From NCBI GenBank assembly GCA_945861025.1, contig CAMASN010000003.1, positions 1-64,000 of the forward strand: 64,000 bases of DNA, given 5' to 3'. The notes under the pieces are model-generated. The model did not search any database. It saw only the letters and a program-made list of their open reading frames with translations, and was not told where the DNA came from. The DNA comes from Ferrithrix thermotolerans DSM 19514. GTDB taxonomy: Bacteria; Actinomycetota; Acidimicrobiia; Acidimicrobiales; Ilumatobacteraceae. This document shows positions 16,884-25,833 of this stretch, in pieces (the stretch's first letter is position 1; each line of letters starts with the position of its first letter). The position numbers and the translations under genes were made by a program.

Positions 16884-17515
16884 TTCCTGCCGATCTACGC
16901 GCTCACGCTGTTGGCGCCAAAGGGTTCATGCCTCCCGACGAAGGTGATGCGCTATACGAAGCCGCAGTTGAGGCCGGCGCTCGATGCGCGGGTCTCGCGT
17001 TCTTAGAAGTTGGCTCGTATTGTGGCCGATCTACCGTTTGGCTCGGAGGCGCAGCGCGCGAGTGTGGCACCGTTGTGTTCGCCGTCGATCACCACCGCGG
17101 TTCAGAAGAGAACCAGTCGGGGTGGGAGCATCACGACCCCACGGTGGTAGATCCACGAATTAACCGCATGGACACGCTGCCCATTTTCCGCGCCGCCATC
17201 TACGACGCTGGCGTTGAAGATGTCGTTGTAGCGGTGGTGGGTCAGTCGCCCGCCGTAGCCAAGTACTGGACCTCGCCGCTTGCGTTCTTGTTCATCGACG
17301 GCGGACACGGCGTAGAACCAGCACGCGCCGACTTCGAGGGATGGACTCCGCACGTGGCCGTGGGTGGCACGTTGGCGATTCACGATGTGTTCCCCGACCC
17401 GGCCGATGGCGGCCGCCCGCCCTACGAGCAGATCTATCTGCCGGCGTTGGCAAGCGGTCGATTCGAACTGCAGTCGGCAACGGGATCGTTGCGCGTGCTG
17501 CGCTGCATTGCCTGA
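16877..17515 (+). CDS. Class I SAM-dependent methyltransferase (Methyltransf_24 type)
   Basis: The 212-residue protein has a Rossmann-like SAM fold: LAFLEVGSYCGRSTVWLG (motif I, about 41-58), VVFAVDHHRG, AFLFIDGGHGVEPARADFEGW (motif post II) and GGTLAIHDVFPDP. The FIDGGHxxxxxxxD pattern is characteristic of Methyltransf_24 enzymes, often found with sugar or polyketide O-methylation, but the substrate is unknown. It overlaps the upstream nitroreductase and converges on the aldehyde dehydrogenase with three bases between stops. Confidence 0.85.
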   Translation: MVIPADLRAHAVGAKGFMPPDEGDALYEAAVEAGARCAGLAFLEVGSYCGRSTVWLGGAARECGTVVFAVDHHRGSEENQSGWEHHDPTVVDPRINRMDTLPIFRAAIYDAGVEDVVVAVVGQSPAVAKYWTSPLAFLFIDGGHGVEPARADFEGWTPHVAVGGTLAIHDVFPDPADGGRPPYEQIYLPALASGRFELQSATGSLRVLRCIA

Positions 17516-17518
17516 TCT

Positions 17519-19060
17519 CTAGACGAACCGCACACCTTGCGCGAGCGGTAGGTCGTTCGAGTAGTTGACCGTGTTGGTGGCTCGGCGCATGTAGGCCTTC
17601 CACGCGTCGCTGCCGCTTTCGCGTCCGCCGCCGGTGGTCTTCTCGCCGCCGAAGGCGCCACCGACTTCGGCTCCCGACGGGCCGATGTTCACGTTGGCGA
17701 TGCCGCAGTCGCTGCCGTCGGCGGCGCAGAAGCGCTCGGCCTCGCGCACATCGGTCGTGAAGATGCTGCTGGCCAAGCCTTGTGGCACGCCGTTCTGCAA
17801 TGCGATTGCCTGATCGAAGTCGTCGTAGCGCATCACGTAGAGCAGCGGAGCGAAGGTCTCGGTGGCCACAATGGTGGTCTGCGCTGGCATGGTGACAATC
17901 GCTGGCTGCGTGTACGCGGCGTCAGGAGCCTGGTCGAGCAGTAGGCGTTCTCCGCCCACGATGAGGTGGCCACCGTCGGCAGTTGCAGCACTGATGGCGG
18001 CGCTCATCTTGTCGAAAGCAATGGTGTTGATGAGCGGGCCCACCAACGTGGAAGGCTCAAACGGATTGCCAACCGGAAGTGTTGCATAGGCAGCGGCAAG
18101 TCGTTCGATGAGTTCATCGTGGCGACTGGTGTGCACGATGACGCGGCGCAGTGTGGTGCATCGCTGGCCTGCTGTGCCCGCGGCTGAAAAGGTGATGCCG
18201 CGCACCGCAAGTTCGGCATCGGCCGATGGGGCAACGATGGCGGCATTGTTGCCACCGAGTTCGAGAATCGAGCGACCAAAGCGGGCCGCAACCACCGGCG
18301 CCACGCGGGCGCCCATTGCGGTGGAGCCAGTTGCGCTGATCAGCGCCACGCCGGGGTGCGCGACAAGTGCCGCACCAACATCGGCGCCGCCGAGCAACAC
18401 CTGACTGAGGTGCGCCGGGGCGCCCGCAAGCGCTGCAGCGCGCTCGTACAGCGCCTGCGATGCCAGTGCCGTGAGCGGTGTGAGCTCGCTGGGCTTCCAG
18501 ATCACCGGGTTGCCGCACACCAACGCGATGGTGGCGTTCCAGCTCCAGACAGCCACCGGAAAGTTGAACGCCGAGATCACGCCGACTGGGCCAATCGGAT
18601 GCCATGTCTCCATCAGGCGGTGGCCTGGGCGCTCTGACGCCATTGTGTGCCCACCCATGGTGCGGCTCAGGCCCACTGCGTAGTCGCAGATGTCGATCAT
18701 CTCTTGCACTTCGCCGAGTGCTTCGCTGCGGATCTTGCCAGCTTCAATCGACACGATGGTGGCGAGGTCGCCAATGTGTTCACGCAGCAGCGCAGCGAGG
18801 TGACGAACCACTTCGGCGCGTCGTGGTGCGGGGGTGGTGCGCCATGTTGCAAAGGCGGCGGTAGCGCGCTCGACGGCGATGTCGACAGTGAGTTCGTTGC
18901 CGGCTGCGCTGTTGAGCCCAGCGACAGCGCCGAACTGCAGACCGTTGATCGGAGATCGCACCGGATGTACACCCGAAGTAAGCAACACGTGGGCGCCGCA
19001 TGCGGTGAGCGCTGATCTGGCAAGTGTGAGCAGTGATTCAGATGTTGGCAGCGAGGTCAC
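17519..19060 (-). CDS. ALDH7-type aldehyde dehydrogenase (aminoadipate-semialdehyde/piperideine-6-carboxylate type)
   Basis: A 513-residue NAD(P)-dependent aldehyde dehydrogenase. Features include GPVGVISAFNFPVAVWSWN, the ELGGNNAAIV catalytic-Glu motif, the nucleophile Cys in AAGTAGQRCTTLRRV, and a C terminus GAFGGEKTTGGGRESGSDAWK then YMRR and NYSNDLPLAQGVRF, which is the ALDH7A1/AmaB signature of enzymes oxidising 2-aminoadipate 6-semialdehyde (piperideine-6-carboxylate) in lysine breakdown. The start is a GTG nine bases after the preceding gene, so it is the last member of the GT4-methyltransferase cluster even though a lysine-catabolic role would not need those genes. Confidence 0.92.
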   Translation of the reverse strand: MTSLPTSESLLTLARSALTACGAHVLLTSGVHPVRSPINGLQFGAVAGLNSAAGNELTVDIAVERATAAFATWRTTPAPRRAEVVRHLAALLREHIGDLATIVSIEAGKIRSEALGEVQEMIDICDYAVGLSRTMGGHTMASERPGHRLMETWHPIGPVGVISAFNFPVAVWSWNATIALVCGNPVIWKPSELTPLTALASQALYERAAALAGAPAHLSQVLLGGADVGAALVAHPGVALISATGSTAMGARVAPVVAARFGRSILELGGNNAAIVAPSADAELAVRGITFSAAGTAGQRCTTLRRVIVHTSRHDELIERLAAAYATLPVGNPFEPSTLVGPLINTIAFDKMSAAISAATADGGHLIVGGERLLLDQAPDAAYTQPAIVTMPAQTTIVATETFAPLLYVMRYDDFDQAIALQNGVPQGLASSIFTTDVREAERFCAADGSDCGIANVNIGPSGAEVGGAFGGEKTTGGGRESGSDAWKAYMRRATNTVNYSNDLPLAQGVRFV

Positions 19061-19069
19061 GCCAAGGGT

Positions 19070-20104
19070 TTAGTCGGTGCAGGAGGCCGGCACAAACAAT
19101 CGACTGCCGGCCGAAGCGCCACAGATGGCGTCGGCGGCCAAGATGACGGCGGCTCCGGTGTAGGCAGAGCGCTCGCCAGCGGGGAATCGTTCGAGCGAGG
19201 GATACACGATGCCGGTGCTGTAGGCGCCATCGTCGCAGCGATGGGCCCGGGTCCAGCTGAGCAGATCGGTTGCAGTGGCGAGATCGCCGATTGCAGTAAA
19301 CGACAACGAAGCCTCGGCTGTCTCGGAAGCGGTGACCCATGGTTCGTCGCTGACGCAGCGAATGCCGCGGCCTTCGATGGCGAAGGTTTCCCAGCCATCA
19401 GTGAGGCGGGCCTTGGCGTCTTCGCCGGTCATTGCGCCCGTGAGCACGGGGTAATACCAGTCCATCGCCCAACGGGTTTTTGGCTCGAACGCAGTGTCGG
19501 CTTGAGTGCTGATGACTGTGCGCAACGCCTCGGCTGCTGCTGCCCAGTCGGGGCGTGGCTCGTTGATGAGGTCGGCCAGTTTCGAGGCGCACTGCAGCGC
19601 GTGCATGATGCTGCTCGAGCCGGTGAGCAATGCATAGTCCCAAGGGCGCTCGCCGTCGGGTTCGCACGCCCACAAGATGGTGCCGTCGTGTCGACGCATG
19701 CCGAGCACCCAGTCGATGGCGCGCTCGACGGTTGGCCACAGGTGATCGACGAAGGCGCGATCCCAGGTGCAGAGCCAGTGATGCCACACGCCAGCGGCGA
19801 CGTAGGCGCACACGTTGGTGTCGAGCTTGATGTCTTCGACTGTGCCATCGGGGAGGTAATAGTTGTTCCAGCTGCCCTCGGGACGCTGTGTGTCGACCAG
19901 CCATTCGTAGGCCCGCTCGGCGTGCGAGTGCATGCCGGCGATGTCGAGGGCCATTGCGGTTTCGACGTGGTTCCATGGGTCGCAATGGCCACCAACAAAC
20001 CACGGGATCATGCCGGTGGGCAACTGGAGATCGGCGATTGAGAGCGCGGTCAAGCAGACCTCTTCAGCGCTTAAGACGCCTTCGATGTCTGGAATGCGGC
20101 TCAC
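19070..20104 (-). CDS. Alpha/alpha-barrel protein (prenyltransferase/glycosidase-like fold)
   Basis: A 344-residue soluble protein whose repeating helical hairpins with motifs such as DPWNHVETAMAL, GSWNNYY, DTNVCAYVAAGVWHHWLCT and GTILWACEPDGERPWDYALLTGSSSIMHAL suggest an (alpha/alpha) barrel. Databases commonly label such actinobacterial proteins as prenyltransferase, but no DDxxD or DxDD motif is visible and the Trp/Asp/His pattern is closer to GH15/GH63-type glycosidases. The GTG start overlaps the stop of the methyltransferase gene by four bases. Together with a GT4 and a methyltransferase a role in glycan trimming or lipid-linked sugar is plausible; this is inference. Confidence 0.7.
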   Translation of the reverse strand: MSRIPDIEGVLSAEEVCLTALSIADLQLPTGMIPWFVGGHCDPWNHVETAMALDIAGMHSHAERAYEWLVDTQRPEGSWNNYYLPDGTVEDIKLDTNVCAYVAAGVWHHWLCTWDRAFVDHLWPTVERAIDWVLGMRRHDGTILWACEPDGERPWDYALLTGSSSIMHALQCASKLADLINEPRPDWAAAAEALRTVISTQADTAFEPKTRWAMDWYYPVLTGAMTGEDAKARLTDGWETFAIEGRGIRCVSDEPWVTASETAEASLSFTAIGDLATATDLLSWTRAHRCDDGAYSTGIVYPSLERFPAGERSAYTGAAVILAADAICGASAGSRLFVPASCTD

Positions 20105-20841
20105 GACGAAGCGACCAAACTGGGCATTGGTTTGGTGCCGTACACGGCAAGGCTCTTACCGAGCACAGGGCTGAGCACGCGCTCGGCGATGCGCGTGACC
20201 TTGGGGCCCTTGATGATGTCCCACTCGAGGAACTTCTTGTATGCGTTGACAGCGTTGCTGTCTTCACGACGTGGGCCGACGGCGCACTTCAGCCACCAGT
20301 ACGGCGAGTGCAGCGCGTGTGCGTGATGGCTACCGGTAACGGTGAGCCCCGACGAACGCAGCTTGGCTTTCAGTTCGGTCTCGGTGTAGATGCGCACGTG
20401 GCCGCCCACAGACTTGGGTGCGTGGTACTCGTCGCTGAGCATCCAGTTGATTTTCTCTGGCAACCACGACGGCACGGTGCCGGCAAAGCGTCCACCTGGT
20501 TTGAGGATGCGCACCATCTCGGCGATGGCTCCGACATCGTTTTGGATGTGCTCAAGGACTTCGCTGGTGATGACGATGTCGAAGGTGTTGTCGGGGAATG
20601 GCAACTTGGTGCCGTCGCCGCGCAACACGCCCACGTAACTGTGCAGAGGGATCTCGCCGGCATCGACCATGCCGCCCAAGGTGGCGCGGGTGCCGAGCAC
20701 TTCGTCGGCCGCGTAATCGAGAGCGACAACGCGTCCGCCGCGCCGGGCTACTTCGAAACAGTGGCGGCCAAAACCGGCACCAACATCGAGCACGAGGTCT
20801 CCGGCCTTGAGGCCCAATCGATCGAATCGAATGGTGAGCAC
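20101..20841 (-). CDS. Class I SAM-dependent methyltransferase
   Basis: A 246-residue methyltransferase with motif I VLDVGAGFGRHCFEVARRG (18-36), ALDYAADE, the FDIVITSEVLEHIQNDVGAI stretch (motif II) and MVRILKPGGRFAGTVPSW (motif III). A C-terminal extension of about 100 residues with paired aromatic residues (SPYWWLKCAVG) probably shapes the substrate pocket. It is wedged between a GT4 glycosyltransferase and an alpha/alpha-barrel protein, with a one-base overlap to the former (TAGTG) and a four-base overlap to the latter. Sugar O-methylation is the most natural reading of the context. Confidence 0.88.
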   Translation of the reverse strand: MLTIRFDRLGLKAGDLVLDVGAGFGRHCFEVARRGGRVVALDYAADEVLGTRATLGGMVDAGEIPLHSYVGVLRGDGTKLPFPDNTFDIVITSEVLEHIQNDVGAIAEMVRILKPGGRFAGTVPSWLPEKINWMLSDEYHAPKSVGGHVRIYTETELKAKLRSSGLTVTGSHHAHALHSPYWWLKCAVGPRREDSNAVNAYKKFLEWDIIKGPKVTRIAERVLSPVLGKSLAVYGTKPMPSLVASS

Positions 20842-22136
20842 TACGAGATCCGCCCGTTGGCGCGCAACTTGGCGATGTTGTGAGGCATGGCCAACACTTC
20901 GCGGTACTGATCGACAGTGAGCTTGGCGCAGTGGGTCCAGCTCCAGCGCTCGACCACGCGCTGACGGCCGGCCTCGCCGATGCGATGACGGAGCTCGGGG
21001 TTCTCAAGCGCGAGACGAATCTGGGCGGCGAGACCCTCGGCGTCGCCGGCCTTGCACTGGAACACGGTGTCGCCGTCTTTGCCGGTGACTTCGGGAAGCG
21101 CGCCGCCGTCGGTGGCAACCAGCGGCGTGCCAGTGCACATTGCTTCGATAGCGGGAAGGCTGAAACCCTCGTAGAGGCTGGGCACCACGGCCAACTCAGC
21201 TTCGGCATACAGCTCGACAATGCGCTCGTCGCTGACGCCGCTGACGAAGTTGATATGCGGGCGCAATCCGAGGCGCTCGATGAGATCGTCGCTGTGGCCT
21301 TCGCGCGGCTTGCCGATGATGGTGAGCGTGATGTCGCGCTCGGTGCGCAGCTTGGCCATGGCCTCGAGCAAGTACGACAAGCCCTTGAGCGCAACGTCGG
21401 CCGACGCTGTGGTGATGAGTCGCCCAGGCACACGGGCAACGTGCGGCAGTGGCTTGAATAGATCTGGGTCTACGCCCACCGGCACGAGACGCATGCGATC
21501 GAGGCTGACGCCCATATCGGCGTTGATGTCTTTGATGCTGTTCTCGCTGACGACGACAATGCGCGGCATGCGACTGGCAACTCGGCCCTGCATCTTCACG
21601 AAGCCGTACCAGCGACCAACGCTGCGACGCTTCCAACGTGATGGGGCGTGCCTCATCTCGAGTTCGCGGTCTTTGGTGATGGGGTGATGCAACGTGACGA
21701 CCGTAGGGATGATCTTTTCGATCTGCAAAATGCTGTAACCGAGGCACTGGTTGTCGTGCACAAGATCGAAGTCGCGGGCGCGTGACTTGAGTGCCTTGTA
21801 CGCGCGGGCGCTAAACGCGAGTGGCTCGCTGAATGTGCCGGTGAGATATTGCAATGTTTCGAGCACGTCTTCTTTGCTCTTCATCTCCCAGTAGGCGGGC
21901 AGACGGCCCGGATACTGCTCGTTGAAAATGTCGAGGCTGGGCAGTTTGTGTAGTGGCACGCGCGAATCGAGAATGGGATACGGCTGGCCACCGAACACTT
22001 CGATCTCGTGACCGAGGTCGGCGAGAGCCTTGGTGAGATGACGCGTGTATACCCCTTGGCCACCCACGTGCGGCTTGCCTCGGTAGGTGAGGTAAGCAAT
22101 CCGCAGGGGCCCGTTGGGGTCCGAGGCTGTAGACAT
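20841..22136 (-). CDS. GT4-family glycosyltransferase
   Basis: A 431-residue GT-B glycosyltransferase. The N-terminal domain begins RIAYLTYRGKPHVGGQGVY, the acceptor-side Gly-rich loop of GT4 enzymes, and the C-terminal domain has TTASADVALKGLSYLLEAM, the donor motif EAELAVVPSLYEGFSLPAIEAMCTG (E-x7-E) and VATDGGALPEV. Nucleotide-sugar donor and acceptor are unknown. It begins a four-gene minus-strand run (GT4, methyltransferase, alpha/alpha-barrel, ALDH7), each joined by overlap or a nine-base gap. The ATG at 22136 is preferred; ATG 22202 would add 22 unconserved residues. Confidence 0.9.
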   Translation of the reverse strand: MSTASDPNGPLRIAYLTYRGKPHVGGQGVYTRHLTKALADLGHEIEVFGGQPYPILDSRVPLHKLPSLDIFNEQYPGRLPAYWEMKSKEDVLETLQYLTGTFSEPLAFSARAYKALKSRARDFDLVHDNQCLGYSILQIEKIIPTVVTLHHPITKDRELEMRHAPSRWKRRSVGRWYGFVKMQGRVASRMPRIVVVSENSIKDINADMGVSLDRMRLVPVGVDPDLFKPLPHVARVPGRLITTASADVALKGLSYLLEAMAKLRTERDITLTIIGKPREGHSDDLIERLGLRPHINFVSGVSDERIVELYAEAELAVVPSLYEGFSLPAIEAMCTGTPLVATDGGALPEVTGKDGDTVFQCKAGDAEGLAAQIRLALENPELRHRIGEAGRQRVVERWSWTHCAKLTVDQYREVLAMPHNIAKLRANGRIS

Positions 22137-22220
22137 GGAAGCCAACGCTATCGGCGCATGGTTGGGTACCGGTATACGAGCGGCGTATTCGGCACCTGTC
22201 ACGAGACCGTCATCTAGGTC

Positions 22221-23081
22221 TTAGCGTTGGGTCTGACCTGCGATGATGTCCCAGTCGATGGTCATTTTGCGGTGCAGCGTTTGCCCCGCCCGAATTGGCG
22301 ATGAACTTGCCGATAGCGCCGATTTCACGAGCTCGGCGATGTTGAATCCGTCGGGTGGACCCGACTGTGGTTCGACGCATGTGGCATGAGCGGGTTGGTC
22401 GAAGATGACCCAATGGTCGCAATCGCTCTCGACCGTGATCAGCAGTGAATCGTGGTCGGGGGTTTCGTATCGCAGCTCGATCGGCTCCAGGGGATTGATG
22501 AAGCAATCGTCCCAAGGTTGATCGCTCGGAGTCGCTACTTCGCCGGTGGGAATGCCGTGGACATCGCGAACGTACATTTCGCTCAACCGCAGTTGTGCCG
22601 ACTGCGGCTTGGCGAACCACGGATGCCAACCGACCTGGGCCGGCATGTCGTGCTCGGCGGCAGTGACCGAGAGTTCGCAACTGAGGTGGTCGTCGTGTAG
22701 CTCGATGCGTTGTTTTGCTGAGCCGCCGAGTGGCCAGTGCGGCCCGAGCTCGCACGACAGCGTGACCGCATTGCCATCGATCGAGTCAACATGCCAGAAA
22801 CGGGTGAACACGGTGCCATGGATGGCGTGCGGCGCGAGGTTGATGGGCAGTTGGTGCGTGACGCCATCGAACGTGAAGGTTCCGTTGCGGATGCGGCCAG
22901 CCCACGGCGCCATCGGGTAGCAACCCCACGCCATTGGATCAAGGTCGTCGGCGTCGGGTTCGGCGTCGTGATCGGGCGGCCGGACCAACAGTTGAACGCC
23001 GTACACCGTGAGCGATGCCACGCGCCCGCCGTGCTCGGGGCTGAGCCAACAGTGCGCAGGGCCTGCTTGTAGTTCAATCAC
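22221..23081 (-). CDS. Aldose 1-epimerase (galactose mutarotase-like)
   Basis: A 286-residue mutarotase-fold protein that interconverts alpha and beta anomers of free aldoses or related sugars. Conserved features are the N-terminal [28 protein letters not shown], the histidine in [12 protein letters not shown] (about 85-90), the second histidine in QVGWHPWFA and the C-terminal glutamate in [13 protein letters not shown]. The gene stands 84 bases upstream of the GT4 gene on the same strand and 59 bases from the divergent dtd. It could serve the same glycan pathway as the following cluster, but mutarotases often stand alone. Confidence 0.9.
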   Translation of the reverse strand: MIELQAGPAHCWLSPEHGGRVASLTVYGVQLLVRPPDHDAEPDADDLDPMAWGCYPMAPWAGRIRNGTFTFDGVTHQLPINLAPHAIHGTVFTRFWHVDSIDGNAVTLSCELGPHWPLGGSAKQRIELHDDHLSCELSVTAAEHDMPAQVGWHPWFAKPQSAQLRLSEMYVRDVHGIPTGEVATPSDQPWDDCFINPLEPIELRYETPDHDSLLITVESDCDHWVIFDQPAHATCVEPQSGPPDGFNIAELVKSALSASSSPIRAGQTLHRKMTIDWDIIAGQTQR

Positions 23082-23140
23082 GGTGCAGAGTCTGCCCGCA
23101 GCCGCCGTCGACTGCGAGCCTCAGCTGCAACAATGGCGAT

Positions 23141-23590
23141 GTGCGTGCATTGGTTCAGCGAGTTCTTGAAGCAAGTGTCACCGTTGTTGGCGTCGACGGC
23201 GCCGAGCTTGTTGGCGCCATTGGTGCCGGGCTCTGCGTGCTGGTGGGAGTGACACACGACGACACGCTTGCCAACGCGCGCAAGCTTGCCGACAAACTGT
23301 GGCACCTGCGCATCATCGACGACGAGAACGGTGTGATGAACCAGTCGGTGGCCGATACAAGTCGCGAGATTCTTGTCGTGAGCCAGTTCACGTTGTATGC
23401 CGATACCGGTGCTGGGCGCCGTCCGAGCTACATCGCCGCAGCGAAGCCCGACCACGCTGAGCCACTCGTTGCAGCAGTGGTCGATGAGTTGCGGTTGCTC
23501 GGCGCCACGGTTGCTACCGGTCGGTTCCGTACCGACATGCACGTTGCGTTGGTGAACGACGGTCCGGTCACATTGTTCATCGAGATCTAG
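23141..23590 (+). CDS. dtd: D-aminoacyl-tRNA deacylase
   Basis: DTD removes D-amino acids mistakenly loaded on tRNA, and glycine from tRNA-Ala. The 149-residue length matches the family. It has the N-terminal [13 protein letters not shown], the catalytic SQFTLYADT motif with GRRPSY, and [10 protein letters not shown], the cross-dimer Gly-Pro (GP) motif that screens the substrate. The start is GTG at 23141, where the conserved MRALVQRV begins. It converges with lnt, sharing four bases at the stops. Confidence 0.95.
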   Translation: MRALVQRVLEASVTVVGVDGAELVGAIGAGLCVLVGVTHDDTLANARKLADKLWHLRIIDDENGVMNQSVADTSREILVVSQFTLYADTGAGRRPSYIAAAKPDHAEPLVAAVVDELRLLGATVATGRFRTDMHVALVNDGPVTLFIEI

Positions 23591-25137
23591 CTCTCGCTCG
23601 CGAGGTCAGCGCTCGAACGCTTGGCGCGATCGCGCGAGAACCACGCCGCTGCAGCGAACGCCACTGCCGCCAGTGCTACCCATGGGATGTCGCCCAGTGA
23701 CACGTACCAGGTGGCGCCGGTGCGTAACTCAACATCGTGAATGATCACGCGCTGCTCGCTGACCCGCGTGCGGCTGATGACATCGCCGTCGGGAGAGACA
23801 AATGCGGTGAACCCGGTGGGTGCGGCCTGCACCACCCACCGACCCGTTTCGATCGCGCGCAATCGAGATGATGCAACCTGTTGGGTTTGCAGCACGGTCC
23901 ATGTGTAGCTCGAACCGTTGGTGGGATTGATGATCAGTTGACCGCCATGGCTGACACCGTCGCGACCGCGCCCGCCGAAGAACACTTCCCACGAGATGAC
24001 AACGCCAACTCGGGTGCCGTCGGGCAACGTGAGATAGCCGGGTCCGCGGCCGGCCACGGCATCGCGCGGCACGAGGTTGGTTGGCGCCCCGAGCGCTGAG
24101 AGCAAGCCGCGCTGGGGCATGTATTCGCCGAACGGAACGCGTCGAACCTTTTCGTAACGGCTGGTGATCTGGCCGTCGGGAGCGACCACAACTTGGGCAT
24201 TCAGGAAGCGGTCGTTTGGTGCGTCTTCGGTGATGCCAACGAGCATCGGCACGTTGAGCCGGCGAGCCTCGGCGGCAACTTTGTCGAGTTCGGGGCTTGC
24301 AGCAAACGTGCCCACGTCGATGACATTTTCGGGCCACACCACAAGGTCGACTTTGTCGGCTGCGGTGATGGTTCGGGTGGCCGCAAGGTGACGATCGAGC
24401 ACGATGCTCGAGTCGGTGAAGGCTGCGTGGGTGCCTTGTTGGCCGCCGCCCTGCACGGCTGCGATACGCAGCGAGCGTGCGGTTGCGTGTCCAGTTGGGG
24501 CGATCGCCGCGAGCACGATGATGGCACCCACAGCGCCGAGCGCCAGCACCCCATGCAGCGATCCCGTGGCCCCACCGCTACGCCGTTTGGCGAACTTCGG
24601 CACTGCTGGTGATGGCCCGGCCAAAGCGAAGCCGATCTGGAATGTGACCCACGTGAGTAAGACGGCGCCACCGATGCGAGCAACGCCAACGAGGGGCCCA
24701 CTGCTTTGCCCAATGGCGAGGCTGGCCAACGGCACCCCGCCGAAGGGAAAGCAAAATCTTGCCGCCTCAATCAGCGTGTGAATCGCGGGTCGGGCGACAA
24801 CGCGCCAGCGACCGGTAGGTGCTGCCATCGCTGCAAACGCGTGAAGCGTGGCGAACATGGCGGCACCCAAGAGGTAACCGGGAGCGGTGAGAAACCACAT
24901 CCAGACCATGCCGGGAAACAGCCAGCCGGCACCAAACAGCCATCCGTAGCGAAAGGCATCGCGGCGAGTGGGCGATTCGCCAAGTGCCGTTTCGAACAGC
25001 ATGATGCCCAAGAACGCGAGCGGCCAGTATCCCCATGGTGGCAGTGAGAGCGCCACGAGAGCGCCACCAACGAGCGACAGCGTTGCCTGTCTGCTGGGTC
25101 GAGCGATTCGAGGACGCGATGGCCGAGCGGTTGGCAT
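23587..25137 (-). CDS. lnt: Apolipoprotein N-acyltransferase (Ser at the nucleophile position)
   Basis: A 516-residue integral membrane enzyme expected to add the third acyl chain to the N-terminal Cys of lipoproteins. The N-terminal half has several membrane helices ([18 protein letters not shown] onward), then a C-terminal nitrilase-like domain with the catalytic Glu in LVVWPENV and Lys in [14 protein letters not shown]. The usual nucleophile motif ICYE reads ISWE here (Ser382), while the downstream [17 protein letters not shown] and [13 protein letters not shown] motifs are intact. This substitution makes activity uncertain. Exported lipoproteins are encoded nearby at 14051, 25179 and 32339. 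Confidence 0.88.
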   Translation of the reverse strand: MPTARPSRPRIARPSRQATLSLVGGALVALSLPPWGYWPLAFLGIMLFETALGESPTRRDAFRYGWLFGAGWLFPGMVWMWFLTAPGYLLGAAMFATLHAFAAMAAPTGRWRVVARPAIHTLIEAARFCFPFGGVPLASLAIGQSSGPLVGVARIGGAVLLTWVTFQIGFALAGPSPAVPKFAKRRSGGATGSLHGVLALGAVGAIIVLAAIAPTGHATARSLRIAAVQGGGQQGTHAAFTDSSIVLDRHLAATRTITAADKVDLVVWPENVIDVGTFAASPELDKVAAEARRLNVPMLVGITEDAPNDRFLNAQVVVAPDGQITSRYEKVRRVPFGEYMPQRGLLSALGAPTNLVPRDAVAGRGPGYLTLPDGTRVGVVISWEVFFGGRGRDGVSHGGQLIINPTNGSSYTWTVLQTQQVASSRLRAIETGRWVVQAAPTGFTAFVSPDGDVISRTRVSEQRVIIHDVELRTGATWYVSLGDIPWVALAAVAFAAAAWFSRDRAKRSSADLASES

Positions 25138-25178
25138 GTCCGTGCGACGTTACCGCTGTAGCGGACCGAGGACCGAGA

Positions 25179-25829
25179 TCAGCCAAGAACGAGGTGCACC
25201 ACGATGCGCTGCTTGGTTGACCCCGGGGGGTGGCATGCGAACAGGGTGGCGGTCTTGGCTGAGGTCTGATTCGTGATGTCGATGCGGTCGGGAGTCACGA
25301 TTTCGGTGCCCACGACTCGATAGACGAATCGACCATCGGGCATCGTGAAAATCACTTCGTCTCCCGGAGCCAGTGCGTCGAGACGGCGGAAAGGCTTTGT
25401 GTGGCTGGTGCGGTGGCCGGCAACCACGACGTTGCCTGCCCTGCCTGGCATTGCGGTGCCGGGCCAGTGCCCGGGGCCGCGATCGAGGGTGGTCAAGCGG
25501 ATGCCCTCGAGCATGGTCATCTTGATGCCGATCTTTGGGATCTCAATGATTCCAAGGTCAGTACGGGGTTCGGGCGCCCGCGCATCGCGTGGCGACGCAA
25601 CCGGCTTAGGGAGCGCCGCGACGGCGAGAGTGGTGCTCGATGCATCGGCGAAGAGAGCAGGCGGGATGGTGGACGGCGCAGTTGTTGAGGTGGCAGGCGT
25701 TGTTGGGATAGGCATCGTCGGCCGGGTGACCGCCGGAGGCACATTGACGTAGGTTTGGCTTTCGAACGCGCACGCGCTGAGTATCGAGGCCGCGCCCGCG
25801 AGGGCATACAGGGCTCGCAATCGACGCAT
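25179..25829 (-). CDS. Class E sortase with a lipoprotein signal
   Basis: A 216-residue sortase-family cysteine transpeptidase. The N terminus is a signal peptide with lipobox LSAC (Cys20), then a long Pro/Thr/Ala linker (about 25-85). The catalytic domain has EIPKIGIKM, the histidine in VVAGHRTSHTKPF, and the TLxxC equivalent ATLFACHPPGST with the active Cys, followed by the RIVVHLVL arginine strand. It may attach proteins to the cell wall or link pilins, or serve as a lipid-anchored processing enzyme. ATG 25829 is four bases after the hemY stop; the GTG at 25850 would overlap it. Confidence 0.85.
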   Translation of the reverse strand: MRRLRALYALAGAASILSACAFESQTYVNVPPAVTRPTMPIPTTPATSTTAPSTIPPALFADASSTTLAVAALPKPVASPRDARAPEPRTDLGIIEIPKIGIKMTMLEGIRLTTLDRGPGHWPGTAMPGRAGNVVVAGHRTSHTKPFRRLDALAPGDEVIFTMPDGRFVYRVVGTEIVTPDRIDITNQTSAKTATLFACHPPGSTKQRIVVHLVLG

Positions 25830-25833
25830 CTTG

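Noticed and set aside
19070-20104. Terpene cyclase/prenyltransferase assignment
   Set aside because: No DDxxD or DxDD catalytic motif seen; described as alpha/alpha-barrel protein.
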